Positions 23,613 through 32,771 of a stretch of DNA of 37,663 nucleotides are shown piece by piece. The position numbers were made by a program, and so were the translations under genes. Source of the DNA: CALVGQ01 sp964368495 (GTDB lineage: Bacteria; Bacillota_I; Bacilli_A; Erysipelotrichales; Erysipelotrichaceae); contig CAYJAJ010000014.1 of assembly GCA_964368495.1 (NCBI GenBank), forward strand, positions 1 through 37,663. The letters are read 5' to 3'. Within the stretch, counting starts at the first letter, position 1. Every line of letters starts with the position of its first letter. The notes below the pieces were generated by a model that worked only from the letters and a program-made list of their open reading frames with translations, made no database searches and was not told the DNA's origin.

Positions 23613-24609
23613 ATTTTAGTAGTAATTGTTTCATTTTTTCAACGTCTAATCTTTCAGTATTGTGGGAGTTATATTCTTGTATAATTTCAATATCTTTTGT
23701 ACCCTCACTAAAATATTTATTGTAGTTTAAATCTCTATTGTCAGCAGGAATACGATAATATTCACCCATGTCCTGTGCTTTTTGCATATCTTCACTAGTT
23801 ACTAATACTTCATATATTTTTTCGCCATGACGAGTGCCGATATAATTGATATTTGAAGTAGTGTTTTTTAATTCAAAAATGGCTTTAGCCAAAGTATCAA
23901 TCGTTGCAGCAGGGGCTTTTTGAATAAATAAATCACCTTGATTGCCATGTTCGAAAGCATAAAGTACCAAATCAATAGCATCTTCTAAAGTCATCATAAA
24001 ACGTGTCATATTAGGATTAGTAATAGTAATTGCTTTACCACTATCAATTTGTTCACAAAACAAAGGAATAACACTTCCTCTTGAAGCCATAACATTACCA
24101 TAACGGGTTAAACATAAAACGGTGTCGTGTTCTTGAAGTTGACGACTTCTAGCGACAACATTTTTCTCCATAACAGCTTTCGTCATTCCCATAGCATTGA
24201 TAGGATAAGCTGCTTTATCGGTGCTTAAAAAGATTGCTTTTTTAACACGATGATTCACACAAGCACTAATGACATTATCACTACCAATTACATTGGTTTT
24301 AACAGCTTCCATAGGATAAAATTCACATGATGGAACTTGTTTTAAGGCTGCTGCATGAAAAACATAATCGACACCTCTAAAGGCATTCTCAATGGATGCA
24401 TAGTCACGTACATCACCAATATAAAATTTTAATTTGTTGGCAAAAGCTGGGTATAAAGCATGGTATTCATGACGCATATCATCTTGTTTCTTTTCATCGC
24501 GTGATACAATTCGAATCTCCTTAATATCGGTAGTTAAGAATCGTTTTGCAACTGCATTTCCAAATGACCCAGTTCCTCCGGTAATTAGTAATATTTTATC
24601 TTTAAACAT
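23596..24609 (-). CDS. capE: CapE: UDP-GlcNAc 4,6-dehydratase (inverting)
   Basis: CapE/FnlA carries out the first step to UDP-L-FucNAc, 4,6-dehydration with 5-epimerisation of UDP-GlcNAc. The 337-residue soluble SDR starts LLITGGTGSFGNAVAKRFL, has YIGDVRDYASIENAFRGVDY, AAALKQVPSCEFYPMEAVKT and LSTDKAAYPINAMGMTKAVM. The usual SDR tyrosine is Met140, four residues before Lys144, as is normal for the FlaA1/CapE dehydratases. It lacks the N-terminal membrane domain of PglF/CapD-type enzymes. The ATG at 24609 with AAGGAG upstream is chosen over an upstream in-frame start at 24666. First gene of the minus-strand operon. Confidence 0.95.
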   Translation of the reverse strand: MFKDKILLITGGTGSFGNAVAKRFLTTDIKEIRIVSRDEKKQDDMRHEYHALYPAFANKLKFYIGDVRDYASIENAFRGVDYVFHAAALKQVPSCEFYPMEAVKTNVIGSDNVISACVNHRVKKAIFLSTDKAAYPINAMGMTKAVMEKNVVARSRQLQEHDTVLCLTRYGNVMASRGSVIPLFCEQIDSGKAITITNPNMTRFMMTLEDAIDLVLYAFEHGNQGDLFIQKAPAATIDTLAKAIFELKNTTSNINYIGTRHGEKIYEVLVTSEDMQKAQDMGEYYRIPADNRDLNYNKYFSEGTKDIEIIQEYNSHNTERLDVEKMKQLLLKLDLFK

Positions 24610-24669
24610 GTCGAGAACACTCCTTTTTATAAATAAATATTGGTTTTTGAAGTCTTTATATACCATGGA

Positions 24670-24698
24670 ATTATACTACAATTGCTATGATTTTAAAA
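24670..24698 (-). promoter_or_regulatory. Possible promoter of the capE operon
   Basis: On the minus strand TATAAT (24670-24675) has a weak TTTTAA 17 bases upstream. The divergent 273-base gap 24610-24882 must also hold the promoter of the plus-strand dehydrogenase gene; TATGAT at 24833-24838 is the only candidate -10 seen for it, without a good -35. Confidence 0.4.
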
Positions 24699-24882
24699 GT
24701 GGTTTATAAATAGGATATAGGGTTATAAAGTTAATTTTGTGACACACTTAAAAAGAGCGTGTTATAAAGAATAATACAAATCATAGATAAAACAGCTCCA
24801 ATTATTATTAAAGATAGGAAAATCAAGCTAAATATGATAAAATATTTAAGATAAAATTTAGCAAATTATAAAGGAGAATCTT

Positions 24883-26193
24883 ATGAGCTTGTATGAAGAT
24901 ATAGTAAATCAAAAGGAACAAATAAGTCTTGTTGGACTAGGCTATGTGGGGATGCCGATAGCAGTATCTTTTGCGAAGAAAGTTAAGGTAGTGGGCTTTG
25001 ACCTAAATGAAGAAAAGATAAATTTATATAAACAAGGTATTGATCCTACTAAAGAAGTGGGTGATCAAGAAATAAAAAATACTGAAGTATTTTTTACTTC
25101 AGATCCAAGTGCATTAAAAAATGCTAAATTTCATATTATTGCGGTACCTACACCGATTAATAAAGATAAAACACCAGATTTATCTCCTCTAATTGGTGCA
25201 AGCAAAATCATGGGAGAAAACTTAACGAAAGGTTCGATTGTAGTTTTTGAATCCACGGTATATCCTGGGGTAACTGAAGAGGTGTGTGTTCCAATATTGG
25301 AAAAATATTCTAATTTGAAATGTGGTGTTGATTTTAAGGTGGGCTATTCACCAGAGCGAATCAATCCCGGGGATAAAGTGCATCGTTTAGAAACGATTGT
25401 AAAGATTGTGTCGGGCATGGATCAAGAAACTTTAGATGTTGTTGCCAAGGTTTATGAATTAGTAGTGGATGCCGGTGTACATAGAGCGACAACTATTAAA
25501 GTTGCCGAAGCTGCAAAAGTAATCGAAAATAGTCAGCGAGATATTAACATTGCCTTCATGAATGAGTTGGCAATAATTTTTAATAAGTTAGATATAGATA
25601 CCAAAGCGGTATTAGAAGCTGCAGGTACAAAGTGGAATTTCTTAAATTTCAGTCCAGGCTTAGTTGGTGGACACTGTATTGGAGTGGATCCTTATTATTT
25701 AACCTATAAAGCAGAAGAAGTGGGTTACCATAGCCAAATTATTCTTAGTGGAAGAAAAATTAATGATGATATGGGAAAATATGTTGCACAAACCTTAATA
25801 AAGAAGATGATTGATGCAGATAAAAAGATAAAACATGCAAGAGTGGGTATTCTAGGGTTTACTTTTAAAGAAAATTGTCCAGATACTAGAAATACGAAAA
25901 TTATTGATGTCGTAGAAGAATTAAAAGATTATGGTATTGATGTTCTTGTGTCTGATGAATTTGCAGATAAAGAAGAGGCAATGAGCCACTATAATATGGA
26001 ATTAGTAAGCAGGGAATCATTAGTAAACTTGGATGCACTAATTGTAGCTGTAGCTCATGAACAATATTTAAACTTGAGTGTTAAAGACATCAGTGCAATG
26101 TATCAAGAAGGAAGCAAAATCATTTTTGATATCAAAGGTATATTGAATAAAAATGAGTTTAAAGAAAATGGGTATGAGTATTGTAGTTTATAA
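24883..26193 (+). CDS. tviB: UDP-N-acetylhexosamine 6-dehydrogenase, VipA/TviB type
   Basis: This NAD-dependent enzyme oxidises C6 of a UDP-N-acetylhexosamine, giving UDP-GlcNAcA or UDP-GalNAcA. The 436 residues have VGLGYVGMPIAVSFAKK for NAD, VESTVYPG-like FESTVYPGVTEEVCV, YSPERINPGDK, KVAEAAKVIENSQRDINIAF, AAGTKWNFLNFSPGLVGGHC with catalytic Cys265, and DPYYLTYKAEEVGYH. These blocks match TviB/WbpO rather than UDP-glucose dehydrogenase or the WecC-type UDP-ManNAc enzyme. AAAGGAG lies 6 bases before the ATG. It heads the plus-strand module C and pairs with the TviC/WbpP-type epimerase at 28502. Confidence 0.9.
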   Translation: MSLYEDIVNQKEQISLVGLGYVGMPIAVSFAKKVKVVGFDLNEEKINLYKQGIDPTKEVGDQEIKNTEVFFTSDPSALKNAKFHIIAVPTPINKDKTPDLSPLIGASKIMGENLTKGSIVVFESTVYPGVTEEVCVPILEKYSNLKCGVDFKVGYSPERINPGDKVHRLETIVKIVSGMDQETLDVVAKVYELVVDAGVHRATTIKVAEAAKVIENSQRDINIAFMNELAIIFNKLDIDTKAVLEAAGTKWNFLNFSPGLVGGHCIGVDPYYLTYKAEEVGYHSQIILSGRKINDDMGKYVAQTLIKKMIDADKKIKHARVGILGFTFKENCPDTRNTKIIDVVEELKDYGIDVLVSDEFADKEEAMSHYNMELVSRESLVNLDALIVAVAHEQYLNLSVKDISAMYQEGSKIIFDIKGILNKNEFKENGYEYCSL

Positions 26194-26230
26194 TATTCAC
26201 AGATAACCTTGATTCTTTTGGAGGGTAAAT

Positions 26231-27373
26231 ATGAAAAAATTGAAGTTAATGACTATTATTGGAACTCGCCCTGAAATTATTCGCTTAGCGGCGACGATGA
26301 AAAAATGCGATGAATATTTTGAACAAATTATAGTGCATACAGGGCAGAACTATGATTATGAGTTAAATCAAGTATTTTTTGATGACTTGGGATTAAGAGC
26401 ACCTAACTACTATTTAAATGCAGTGGGTAATGATTTAGGAGAGACTATCGGTAATATCATTGCCAAATCTTATCAATTAATGAATGAACTTAAACCAGAT
26501 GCTTTATTAATTTTAGGGGATACCAATAGTTGTTTATCAGCAATTAGTGCCAAACGACTACATATTCCAATTTTTCATATGGAAGCAGGTAATCGTTGTT
26601 TTGATGAATGTTTACCAGAAGAAACCAATAGAAGAATTGTTGATCATATTGCCGATGTAAATCTTTGTTATAGCGAACATGCAAGAAGATATTTAAATGC
26701 TGAAGGAACCGCTAAAGAAAGAACCTATGTAGTAGGTTCACCTATGGCTGAAGTATTACAGGCTAATTTATCACAAATTAAACAAAGTACTATATTAGAA
26801 AAATTAAACTTAGAAAAAGGTAAATACATTTTACTTTCTGCCCATCGTGAAGAAAACATTGATGATGAAGATAATTTCTTTAGTTTGATGGAAGCAATTA
26901 ATGCAATGGCGAAAAAGTATGACATGCCGATACTTTATTCTTGTCATCCAAGAAGTGCTAAGTATATTGAAAAAAGAAATTTTGAATTTGATAAACGAGT
27001 GATTTTGAATAAGCCATTAGGATTTCATGATTATAACCATCTACAAATGCATGCTTTTGCAGTAGTATCAGATAGTGGTACACTACCAGAGGAAAGCAGT
27101 TATTTTTTATCAGTAGATAATCCTTTTGCCGCAGTATGTATCCGTACTAGTACTGAAAGACCTGAAGCTTTAGATAAAGGGAATTTTGTATTAGCTGGAA
27201 TAAGTGAAAACGAAGTGTTACAGGCTGTTGATTTAGCTGTATCTATGAATCAAAATAAAGATTATGGAATACCTGTGCCTTATTATACTGACGAGAATGT
27301 ATCAGTGAAGGTGGTAAAAATTATTCAAAGTTATACCAATATCGTTAATCGCATGGTATATAGAAAGAAGTAG
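26231..27373 (+). CDS. capG: CapG: UDP-N-acetyl-L-talosamine/FucNAc 2-epimerase
   Basis: CapG/FnlC is a non-hydrolysing 2-epimerase of the WecB superfamily and does the last step to UDP-L-FucNAc. The 380 residues have TIIGTRPEIIRLAATMKKC, VHTGQNYDYELNQVFFDDLG, LGDTNSCLSAISAKRL, then IPIFHMEAGNRCFDECLPEE, LSAHREENID and VSDSGTLPEESS. NRCFDECLPEE and the HTGQNYDYELN form are those of the CapG/FnlC branch, where plain WecB has different residues. The presence of capE and capF 3 kb away supports this. It lies 3 bases upstream of a GT4 gene. The enzyme is on the opposite strand to capE and capF. Confidence 0.93.
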   Translation: MKKLKLMTIIGTRPEIIRLAATMKKCDEYFEQIIVHTGQNYDYELNQVFFDDLGLRAPNYYLNAVGNDLGETIGNIIAKSYQLMNELKPDALLILGDTNSCLSAISAKRLHIPIFHMEAGNRCFDECLPEETNRRIVDHIADVNLCYSEHARRYLNAEGTAKERTYVVGSPMAEVLQANLSQIKQSTILEKLNLEKGKYILLSAHREENIDDEDNFFSLMEAINAMAKKYDMPILYSCHPRSAKYIEKRNFEFDKRVILNKPLGFHDYNHLQMHAFAVVSDSGTLPEESSYFLSVDNPFAAVCIRTSTERPEALDKGNFVLAGISENEVLQAVDLAVSMNQNKDYGIPVPYYTDENVSVKVVKIIQSYTNIVNRMVYRKK

Positions 27374-27376
27374 TCT

Positions 27377-28475
27377 ATGAGTAAACAAGCCCTGGTTGTG
27401 AGTGGTCCTTTTGTGCCTGCCAATGAGCCGATGACCTTACTTCCTTATAAACATTTAAGATTACTAGACTACCATTATGACGTAGTTGCTTTAGCAATGA
27501 ATGAAGATGAAAGTTTAAAACAAAAACTTGCACAAGATAAGCATTATAAGAAATTTAATGTACAGTTTGTGAAAAAATATAAAGATGTCTTATTTTCAAT
27601 ACAAAATGTAAATCTGATTAAAGCTTTAATGAATATGCAACGATATATTCAACTTGCCTTAAAACAAGCAGATAAAAAACAGTATGATTTAGTGTATACC
27701 TCAGCTTTTCCTGCTTATACACACCGTGTAGGTTATCAAATCAAGAAAAAAAATAAAAAGATAAAATGGGTTGCAAATTTCACTGATCCAATTAATAATA
27801 GTCCCTATAAAAAAGATCAAGATACGTATAATTCCTATAGTTTTTTAGAAAAGATAGCTTTTCATGCCTATAGTTATTTTTATGTGAGTGACAAGGATGA
27901 AGTTATTGCGTTTGATAATGCTGACTTGTTGGTGTTTATCTGTGAGGAACAGCGTCAGTTTATGATTGAGCAATATCAAAAAAAATCCTCTAAGTGCACT
28001 AAAGAAGAAATTATGGAAAAATCCTGCATTGTTCCGTTAAATTATGTAGTGGAATGGGAAGATATGATGCCACTAAAAGAAACANNNNNNNNNNNNNNNN
28101 NNNNNNNNNNNNNNNNNNNNNNNNNNNNNNNNNNNNNNNNNNNNNNNNNNNNNNNNNNNNNNNNNNNNNNNNNNNNNNNNNNNNGTATTGTTGATATTTG
28201 ATACGATAATGAATGAAGATAGTTGGCAGCCTTATTTGCCTTCAAAAGTCTTGGAATATGCTATGCTCAAAAAAAATGTGTTTGCGATTGCCACAAAGAA
28301 AAGTCCAACTTATCGCATTATGAAAGAAAGTGATGCTCTTTGTGCTAATTACGATGTAAAGGACATTAAAGAGAAACTTAAAGAGGCCTTACAGGGTAAA
28401 TCGTCGATTGTTAAATATGATTATACTAATGAAGAGGCTGTTAAAGAATTAGTAATGAAACTCAATAGTTTATAA
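27377..28475 (+). CDS. GT4-like glycosyltransferase interrupted by an assembly gap
   Basis: One gene is split by 100 N bases at 28085-28184. The left part (about 236 residues) starts MSKQALVVSGPFVPANEPMT and has VYTSAFPAYTHRVGYQIKKK and WVANFTDPI, like the N-terminal half of GT-B enzymes. The right part reads LLIFDTIMNEDSWQPYLPSK, then VLEYAMLKKNVFAIATKKSP, the typical donor-side region, ending LVMKLNSL. The frames on the two sides differ by one base with the stated gap length, so 100 is a placeholder. The second Rossmann domain is mostly in the gap, so the real gap is probably longer. ATG is 3 bases after capG's stop. Confidence 0.85.
28085..28184. other. Assembly gap of 100 N inside a glycosyltransferase gene
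   Basis: A run of exactly 100 N, the usual placeholder for unknown gap size. Flanking sequences belong to the same GT4-like gene. Confidence 0.97.
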
Positions 28476-28501
28476 AAGAACAGGAAGGAATAAAAAAAAT
28501 T

Positions 28502-29476
28502 ATGGGATACAATAATTTAAAATTTGAAGAAAATGCATTGTTTTTAGTTACCGGTGGTGCAGGGTTTATTGGTTCTAATTTATGTGAGGCGTTATTAGAA
28601 ATGGGCTATCATGTGCGTTGTTTAGATGATTTATCTACAGGTAAACAGGAAAATGTAGATATGTTTATAAAACATCCTAATTATGAATTTATTTTAGGTG
28701 ATATTAAAAATTTTGAAGACTGCTTAAAAGCTACTAAAGGTGTGCATTACGTACTACATCAAGCGGCATGGGGGAGTGTTCCGCGCTCTATTGAATTGCC
28801 CCTATTTTATGAACAAAATAATGTTGTAGGTACACTAAACATGTTAGAAGCAGCTAGAGTAAATAAAGTAAAGAAATTCGTCTATGCATCGAGTTCTTCA
28901 GTTTATGGTGATGAGCCCAATCTTCCTAAAAAAGAAGGTATCGAAGGCAACCTGTTATCCCCATATGCACTTACCAAAAGAACTAATGAGGAATATGCAA
29001 AGTTATATACAAAGTTATATCAACTAGATACTTATGGTATGCGCTACTTTAATGTGTTTGGAAGAAGACAAGACGCTAATGGTGCGTATGCTGCCGTTAT
29101 CCCTAAATTTATTCAACAATTATTAAAAGATGAAGCACCGACGATTAACGGTGATGGTAAGCAATCAAGAGATTTTACTTATATTGAAAATGTTATTGAG
29201 GCTAATTTAAAAGCCTGTTTGGCACCAAGTGAAGTTGCCGGAGAAGCCTTTAATATCGCCTATGGTGGAAGAGAATATTTGATTGATATTTATAATGGTT
29301 TAGCAAAAGCCCTTAATAAAGATATTGAGCCCATCTTTGGTCCTGATCGAAATGGTGATATAAAGCATTCTAATGCAGACATTAGTAAAGCTAAAACTAT
29401 GTTAAACTATGATCCAGACTATAGTTTTGAAGAGGGTATCAAATTAGCGATAGCATGGTATAAAGAAAATTTATAA
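28502..29476 (+). CDS. tviC: UDP-N-acetylglucosamine 4-epimerase, WbpP/TviC type
   Basis: The 324-residue extended SDR interconverts UDP-GlcNAc and UDP-GalNAc, or their C6 uronic acids. It starts with FLVTGGAGFIGSNLCEALLE, then CLDDLSTGKQENVD, HQAAWGSVPRSIELP (this SVPRS form is typical of WbpP/TviC), ASSSSVYGDEPNLPK, the catalytic YALTK, and GMRYFNVFGRRQDANGAYAA. With the TviB-type dehydrogenase at 24883 it would supply UDP-GalNAcA, as in Vi antigen and Pseudomonas O6 pathways. AGGAAGGA lies about 12 bases before the ATG, a rather long spacing. Substrate preference cannot be read exactly. Confidence 0.9.
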   Translation: MGYNNLKFEENALFLVTGGAGFIGSNLCEALLEMGYHVRCLDDLSTGKQENVDMFIKHPNYEFILGDIKNFEDCLKATKGVHYVLHQAAWGSVPRSIELPLFYEQNNVVGTLNMLEAARVNKVKKFVYASSSSVYGDEPNLPKKEGIEGNLLSPYALTKRTNEEYAKLYTKLYQLDTYGMRYFNVFGRRQDANGAYAAVIPKFIQQLLKDEAPTINGDGKQSRDFTYIENVIEANLKACLAPSEVAGEAFNIAYGGREYLIDIYNGLAKALNKDIEPIFGPDRNGDIKHSNADISKAKTMLNYDPDYSFEEGIKLAIAWYKENL

Positions 29477-29507
29477 TACTTAATCAAAATAGTGAGGAGG
29501 GGATACT

Positions 29508-30650
29508 TTGAAAGAGTTAAAAAGAATGATGTTTATTGCACCAAGATATCATACTAATCAGATAGCGGCAGTAGAAACATTAATTAAGAATAATATCGAA
29601 GTTACCTTTGTTACTCAATATGCTGATAAAACAGAAGATTATACTTTAATAAAGCCACATTTTTTAGGATACAGTAAATTTATTAAAAGATTAATTAATA
29701 GCTTAAAGTGTGATGACAATAAAAAGGGTTATTATTCGAGGTTGTTAGGTATACCTCCTTTAAAAGAGTTAAGGAAAATTGTAAAAGATAAAAAACCGCA
29801 ATTAGCCATAGTTAGAGATCGTACGCTCTATTGTTTAGTGTGCATGATCCAGCTAAAGTTGTTAGGAGTAAAATGTGTTTTATATACACAAATTCCAAAA
29901 TATGCAACAAGTCGAACTACAAAATCAGCTTTGGACTTATTAAAGAAACTATATGGTAAATACGAAATTACACCACTATTGGGAAAACAAGAAAATCTAA
30001 AAATTCCTAATGAAAAAAATATTTTTGTGGTGCCTTTGATATTTAATCCTAAAGAAGAATATCGAGCTCTTATGGATGATAAAATTAGAATAATTGTTGT
30101 TTCTGAGTTTGCGAAAAGAAAGAGAATAATTGAAATACTAAAATCCATTAATTTAGCTATAAAAAATCATGTGGAATTAGAAGTTACAATTATTGGTAAC
30201 AATACTAAAGATATTACAGCGAAAGAACTACAAAAGATTAAACAGTATATAGCAGATAGTAAACTAACTAACACCGTCCGTGTCTATGAAAATAAGGAAC
30301 ATAAAGAAGTAATGGAAATTTTGATGAATCATAATATATTCATATTAAATTCAATTAAAGAAGCGGCAAGTTATGCGCTAATAGAAGCTATGGGATATGG
30401 TTTGTGTTGCATAGCTAATCCTTATAATGGGACAACAGAATATCTTGAAAGCGCGAATAAAGATTTTATTGTTTTTGGAGATGATCCAAAAGATATATTT
30501 AATATCTTATTAAAACTTAATGACAACATACAATTAATCAATAGAGGTGGCAAGAAAAATTATGACACTATCAAGACAAATTACAGTAGCAATAACTACA
30601 TGCAAGCAATTTCAAAGTTATGGCTTGCTGTAAATACAGGAGAAAAATAA
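29508..30650 (+). CDS. GT4-like glycosyltransferase with TTG start
   Basis: The 380 residues are a divergent GT-B glycosyltransferase. The N-terminal half has MFIAPRYHTNQIAAVETLIK and IVRDRTLYCLVCMIQLKLLG; the C-terminal half starts IRIIVVSEFAKRKRIIEIL and has the E-x7-E motif EAASYALIE (Glu285 and Glu293) followed by AMGYGLCCIANPYNGTTEYL. The start is a TTG at 29508 behind GGAGGGG with 5 bases of spacing; in-frame ATG codons follow seven codons later but have no such site. The next gene, a GT2, starts directly after the stop. Acceptor and donor unknown. Confidence 0.88.
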   Translation: MKELKRMMFIAPRYHTNQIAAVETLIKNNIEVTFVTQYADKTEDYTLIKPHFLGYSKFIKRLINSLKCDDNKKGYYSRLLGIPPLKELRKIVKDKKPQLAIVRDRTLYCLVCMIQLKLLGVKCVLYTQIPKYATSRTTKSALDLLKKLYGKYEITPLLGKQENLKIPNEKNIFVVPLIFNPKEEYRALMDDKIRIIVVSEFAKRKRIIEILKSINLAIKNHVELEVTIIGNNTKDITAKELQKIKQYIADSKLTNTVRVYENKEHKEVMEILMNHNIFILNSIKEAASYALIEAMGYGLCCIANPYNGTTEYLESANKDFIVFGDDPKDIFNILLKLNDNIQLINRGGKKNYDTIKTNYSSNNYMQAISKLWLAVNTGEK

Positions 30651-31580
30651 ATGAACTTATACTCAGTAATAATCCCTGCATATAATGCAGAAAAATATTT
30701 AGAGAAGTGTGTCGATTCAGTTCTAAATCAAACTTATAAAAATTGTGAAATAATAATTGTAAATGATGGATCAAAAGATCAAACACCTATACTTTGTCAT
30801 AAATACGATGAGATATTTGATAAAGTTATAGTGATAAATCAAAAAAATCAGGGTCAATTAACCGCGAGAATAACAGGACTTGGTTATGCATCGGGTAATT
30901 ATGTAGTTTTTCTCGATGCCGATGATTTTTGGGAAGAAAATTTATTAGAAGTTGTGGACAATTATCTTAATGATTATGAGTGTGATGTAGTTAACTTTGG
31001 TGCAAACAGAATATTACCTAATGGTGTTATTGATGATACTAGGCCATACTATTTTTCTAAAAGAGTTGATGCGAATGACAAAGCAAAATTTTTGAAAGAT
31101 TTCCTAGTTAGTGCAACTTGTAATACCATGTGGTCTAAAATTATTAAAAAAGAAATAGCGGTAAAAAGCATTGCACAGATGAAACCTTATATGCATATAA
31201 GAAAAGGTGATGATAGATTACATTCCATGTTTGTATATTTATCAGCAAATACGATAGGATTCATAGATAAACGATTATATAATTATCGTGATAATCCCAA
31301 TAGTTTGGTCAATAATGTCAAATTGTATTATTTTAAAGCTAATAGTGATGTAAAATATATTGTACTTAAAGAATTTGAAAAAATAAATTTAATCGATGAT
31401 GAGCTTCTCTATATTTATAATTACAAATATTTACGAGGGATCTTAAATATGCTAATTTCATTACATAAATATAACTATACAGAAGTTAAAGAAACTATTG
31501 CTTTAGTAAGAAATCATCCGATGTATATTCAAGCTATAAATCATTATAGAATAAAGGATTTTAGTGTTATCTATAAGTAA
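30651..31580 (+). CDS. GT2 family glycosyltransferase
   Basis: The 309-residue GT-A enzyme has SVIIPAYNAEKYLEKCVDSV, then IIIVNDGSKDQT, GQLTARITGLGYASGNYVVF and the metal-binding LDADDFW. The C-terminal part is helical and ends KDFSVIYK. It begins one base after the preceding stop, with GGAGAA before it. The next gene encodes a clear paralogue (shared GFIDK-LYNYRDN block, DDTR block, RKGDDR versus RRGEDS), about 25 residues longer at its C-terminus. The pair looks like a tandem duplication with later divergence. It is inverting by family rule. Confidence 0.93.
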   Translation: MNLYSVIIPAYNAEKYLEKCVDSVLNQTYKNCEIIIVNDGSKDQTPILCHKYDEIFDKVIVINQKNQGQLTARITGLGYASGNYVVFLDADDFWEENLLEVVDNYLNDYECDVVNFGANRILPNGVIDDTRPYYFSKRVDANDKAKFLKDFLVSATCNTMWSKIIKKEIAVKSIAQMKPYMHIRKGDDRLHSMFVYLSANTIGFIDKRLYNYRDNPNSLVNNVKLYYFKANSDVKYIVLKEFEKINLIDDELLYIYNYKYLRGILNMLISLHKYNYTEVKETIALVRNHPMYIQAINHYRIKDFSVIYK

Positions 31581-31622
31581 TTATTGAATTTATTAAAAAA
31601 TAATCATACAAAACTCTTATAT

Positions 31623-31650
31623 TTGAGTGCGAAAATTTATGGTGTAATAA
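31623..31650 (+). promoter_or_regulatory. Possible promoter before the second GT2 gene
   Basis: TTGAGT (31623-31628) and TAATAA (31645-31650), 16 bases apart, in the 99-base gap between the two GT2 genes. The match is weak. Confidence 0.3.
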
Positions 31651-31679
31651 AGAAACGATAAAGATTGGGAGGACAATAC

Positions 31680-32687
31680 ATGATGCTATATTCAATAATT
31701 ATTCCGGCATACAATGTAGAAAAATATATTGATGAATGCTTAAGTTCCGTTCTTGCTCAAACTTATAGTAACTTTGAAATTATCGTTGTCAATGATGGAT
31801 CCACTGATAAAACACAAGAAATAGTAGAAGAATATCAAAGAAAACATAATTTCATTAAACTTATCAATCAAGAGAATAAGGGACAAGTAAAAGCTAGGGT
31901 AGCGGGACTAAGCTTTGTTAACGGTGATTATGTATGCTATCTTGATGCAGATGATGTATGGGATAGCGATTTATTAGAAATAGTTAATGAATATATAATT
32001 AAAAATAATACGGATTTGGTTATTTTTGGTGCAAAAAGAATCTTTTCTAATGGTAAATTAGATGATACACGTAAATATAGTTATTACCAAGAAGAAAGCG
32101 TAGATTCAAGTAATAAGAAGCCATTTCTTATAGATTTTTTATTCAAAAAATATTTGAATTCATTATGCTTGAAGGTAATTAAAACTGAATTGATGTTAAG
32201 TGCTAGTGCTAAGATGAATGACTATGCTCATGTTAGAAGAGGGGAAGATAGTATTCAAAGCATGTTTCTAATTATAGAAGCTAAAAAAATAGGGTTTATC
32301 GATAAACTTTTCTATAATTATCGTGATAATGAAGCTAGTATGATTAATAACTATAAACTTAGTTATATCCAGGATAGTTGTGAAATAAGGAAAGTTTGCA
32401 TCAAAGAATATAAAAAATTTAATATTTTTAAGGATAAAAATATACTAAGGTCGTATAACAGTAAATTATTTAAAAGTATTATTGGAAGTATAATAAACTG
32501 TTTGCATTATCCTTATCACGAAATGAAGTTAGCGCTTATAGATTTAAGAAAAAACGAAACTTATCAAAATGCTGTTAAATGTTATGAAAAATCCGATTTG
32601 AGTTTAAAGTATAGAATTATATTATTATTATTGATTGGCAAATATGACAGAACAATGTATTGCTTGCTCAAGCTGTATAAATGTTAA
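31680..32687 (+). CDS. GT2 family glycosyltransferase, paralogue of the preceding gene
   Basis: The 335-residue GT-A enzyme has YSIIIPAYNVEKYIDECLSS, IIVVNDGSTDKTQEI, GQVKARVAGLSFVNGDYVCY and LDADDVW. The ATG at 31680 is preceded by GGGAGG with 7 bases of spacing; an in-frame TTG at 31665 overlaps that site and is rejected. Compared with its neighbour it has a C-terminal extension (LSLKYRIILLLLIGKYDRTM) that is hydrophobic and could attach to the membrane. Similar length and motif order show recent common origin. Donor unknown. Confidence 0.93.
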   Translation: MMLYSIIIPAYNVEKYIDECLSSVLAQTYSNFEIIVVNDGSTDKTQEIVEEYQRKHNFIKLINQENKGQVKARVAGLSFVNGDYVCYLDADDVWDSDLLEIVNEYIIKNNTDLVIFGAKRIFSNGKLDDTRKYSYYQEESVDSSNKKPFLIDFLFKKYLNSLCLKVIKTELMLSASAKMNDYAHVRRGEDSIQSMFLIIEAKKIGFIDKLFYNYRDNEASMINNYKLSYIQDSCEIRKVCIKEYKKFNIFKDKNILRSYNSKLFKSIIGSIINCLHYPYHEMKLALIDLRKNETYQNAVKCYEKSDLSLKYRIILLLLIGKYDRTMYCLLKLYKC

Positions 32688-32736
32688 ATAAATATTTTCT
32701 TGTAGTGGGAATGATTATTAAAAATTTAATTAAGTG

Positions 32737-32745
32737 TGTTATAAT
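32737..32745 (+). promoter_or_regulatory. Extended -10 promoter of the GT2-DUF2304 pair
   Basis: TGTTATAAT, an extended -10 (TGn directly before TATAAT), lies 26 bases upstream of the ATG at 32772. The -35 region is poor, as is common with extended -10 promoters. Confidence 0.5.
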
Positions 32746-32771
32746 AGCGATAGCTATAAAGGAGAATGTCG

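Noticed and set aside
28188..28475. A separate 95-residue gene after the 100 N gap
   Set aside because: It is the C-terminal half of the glycosyltransferase that starts at 27377; its apparent TTG start is only the first usable codon after the gap.
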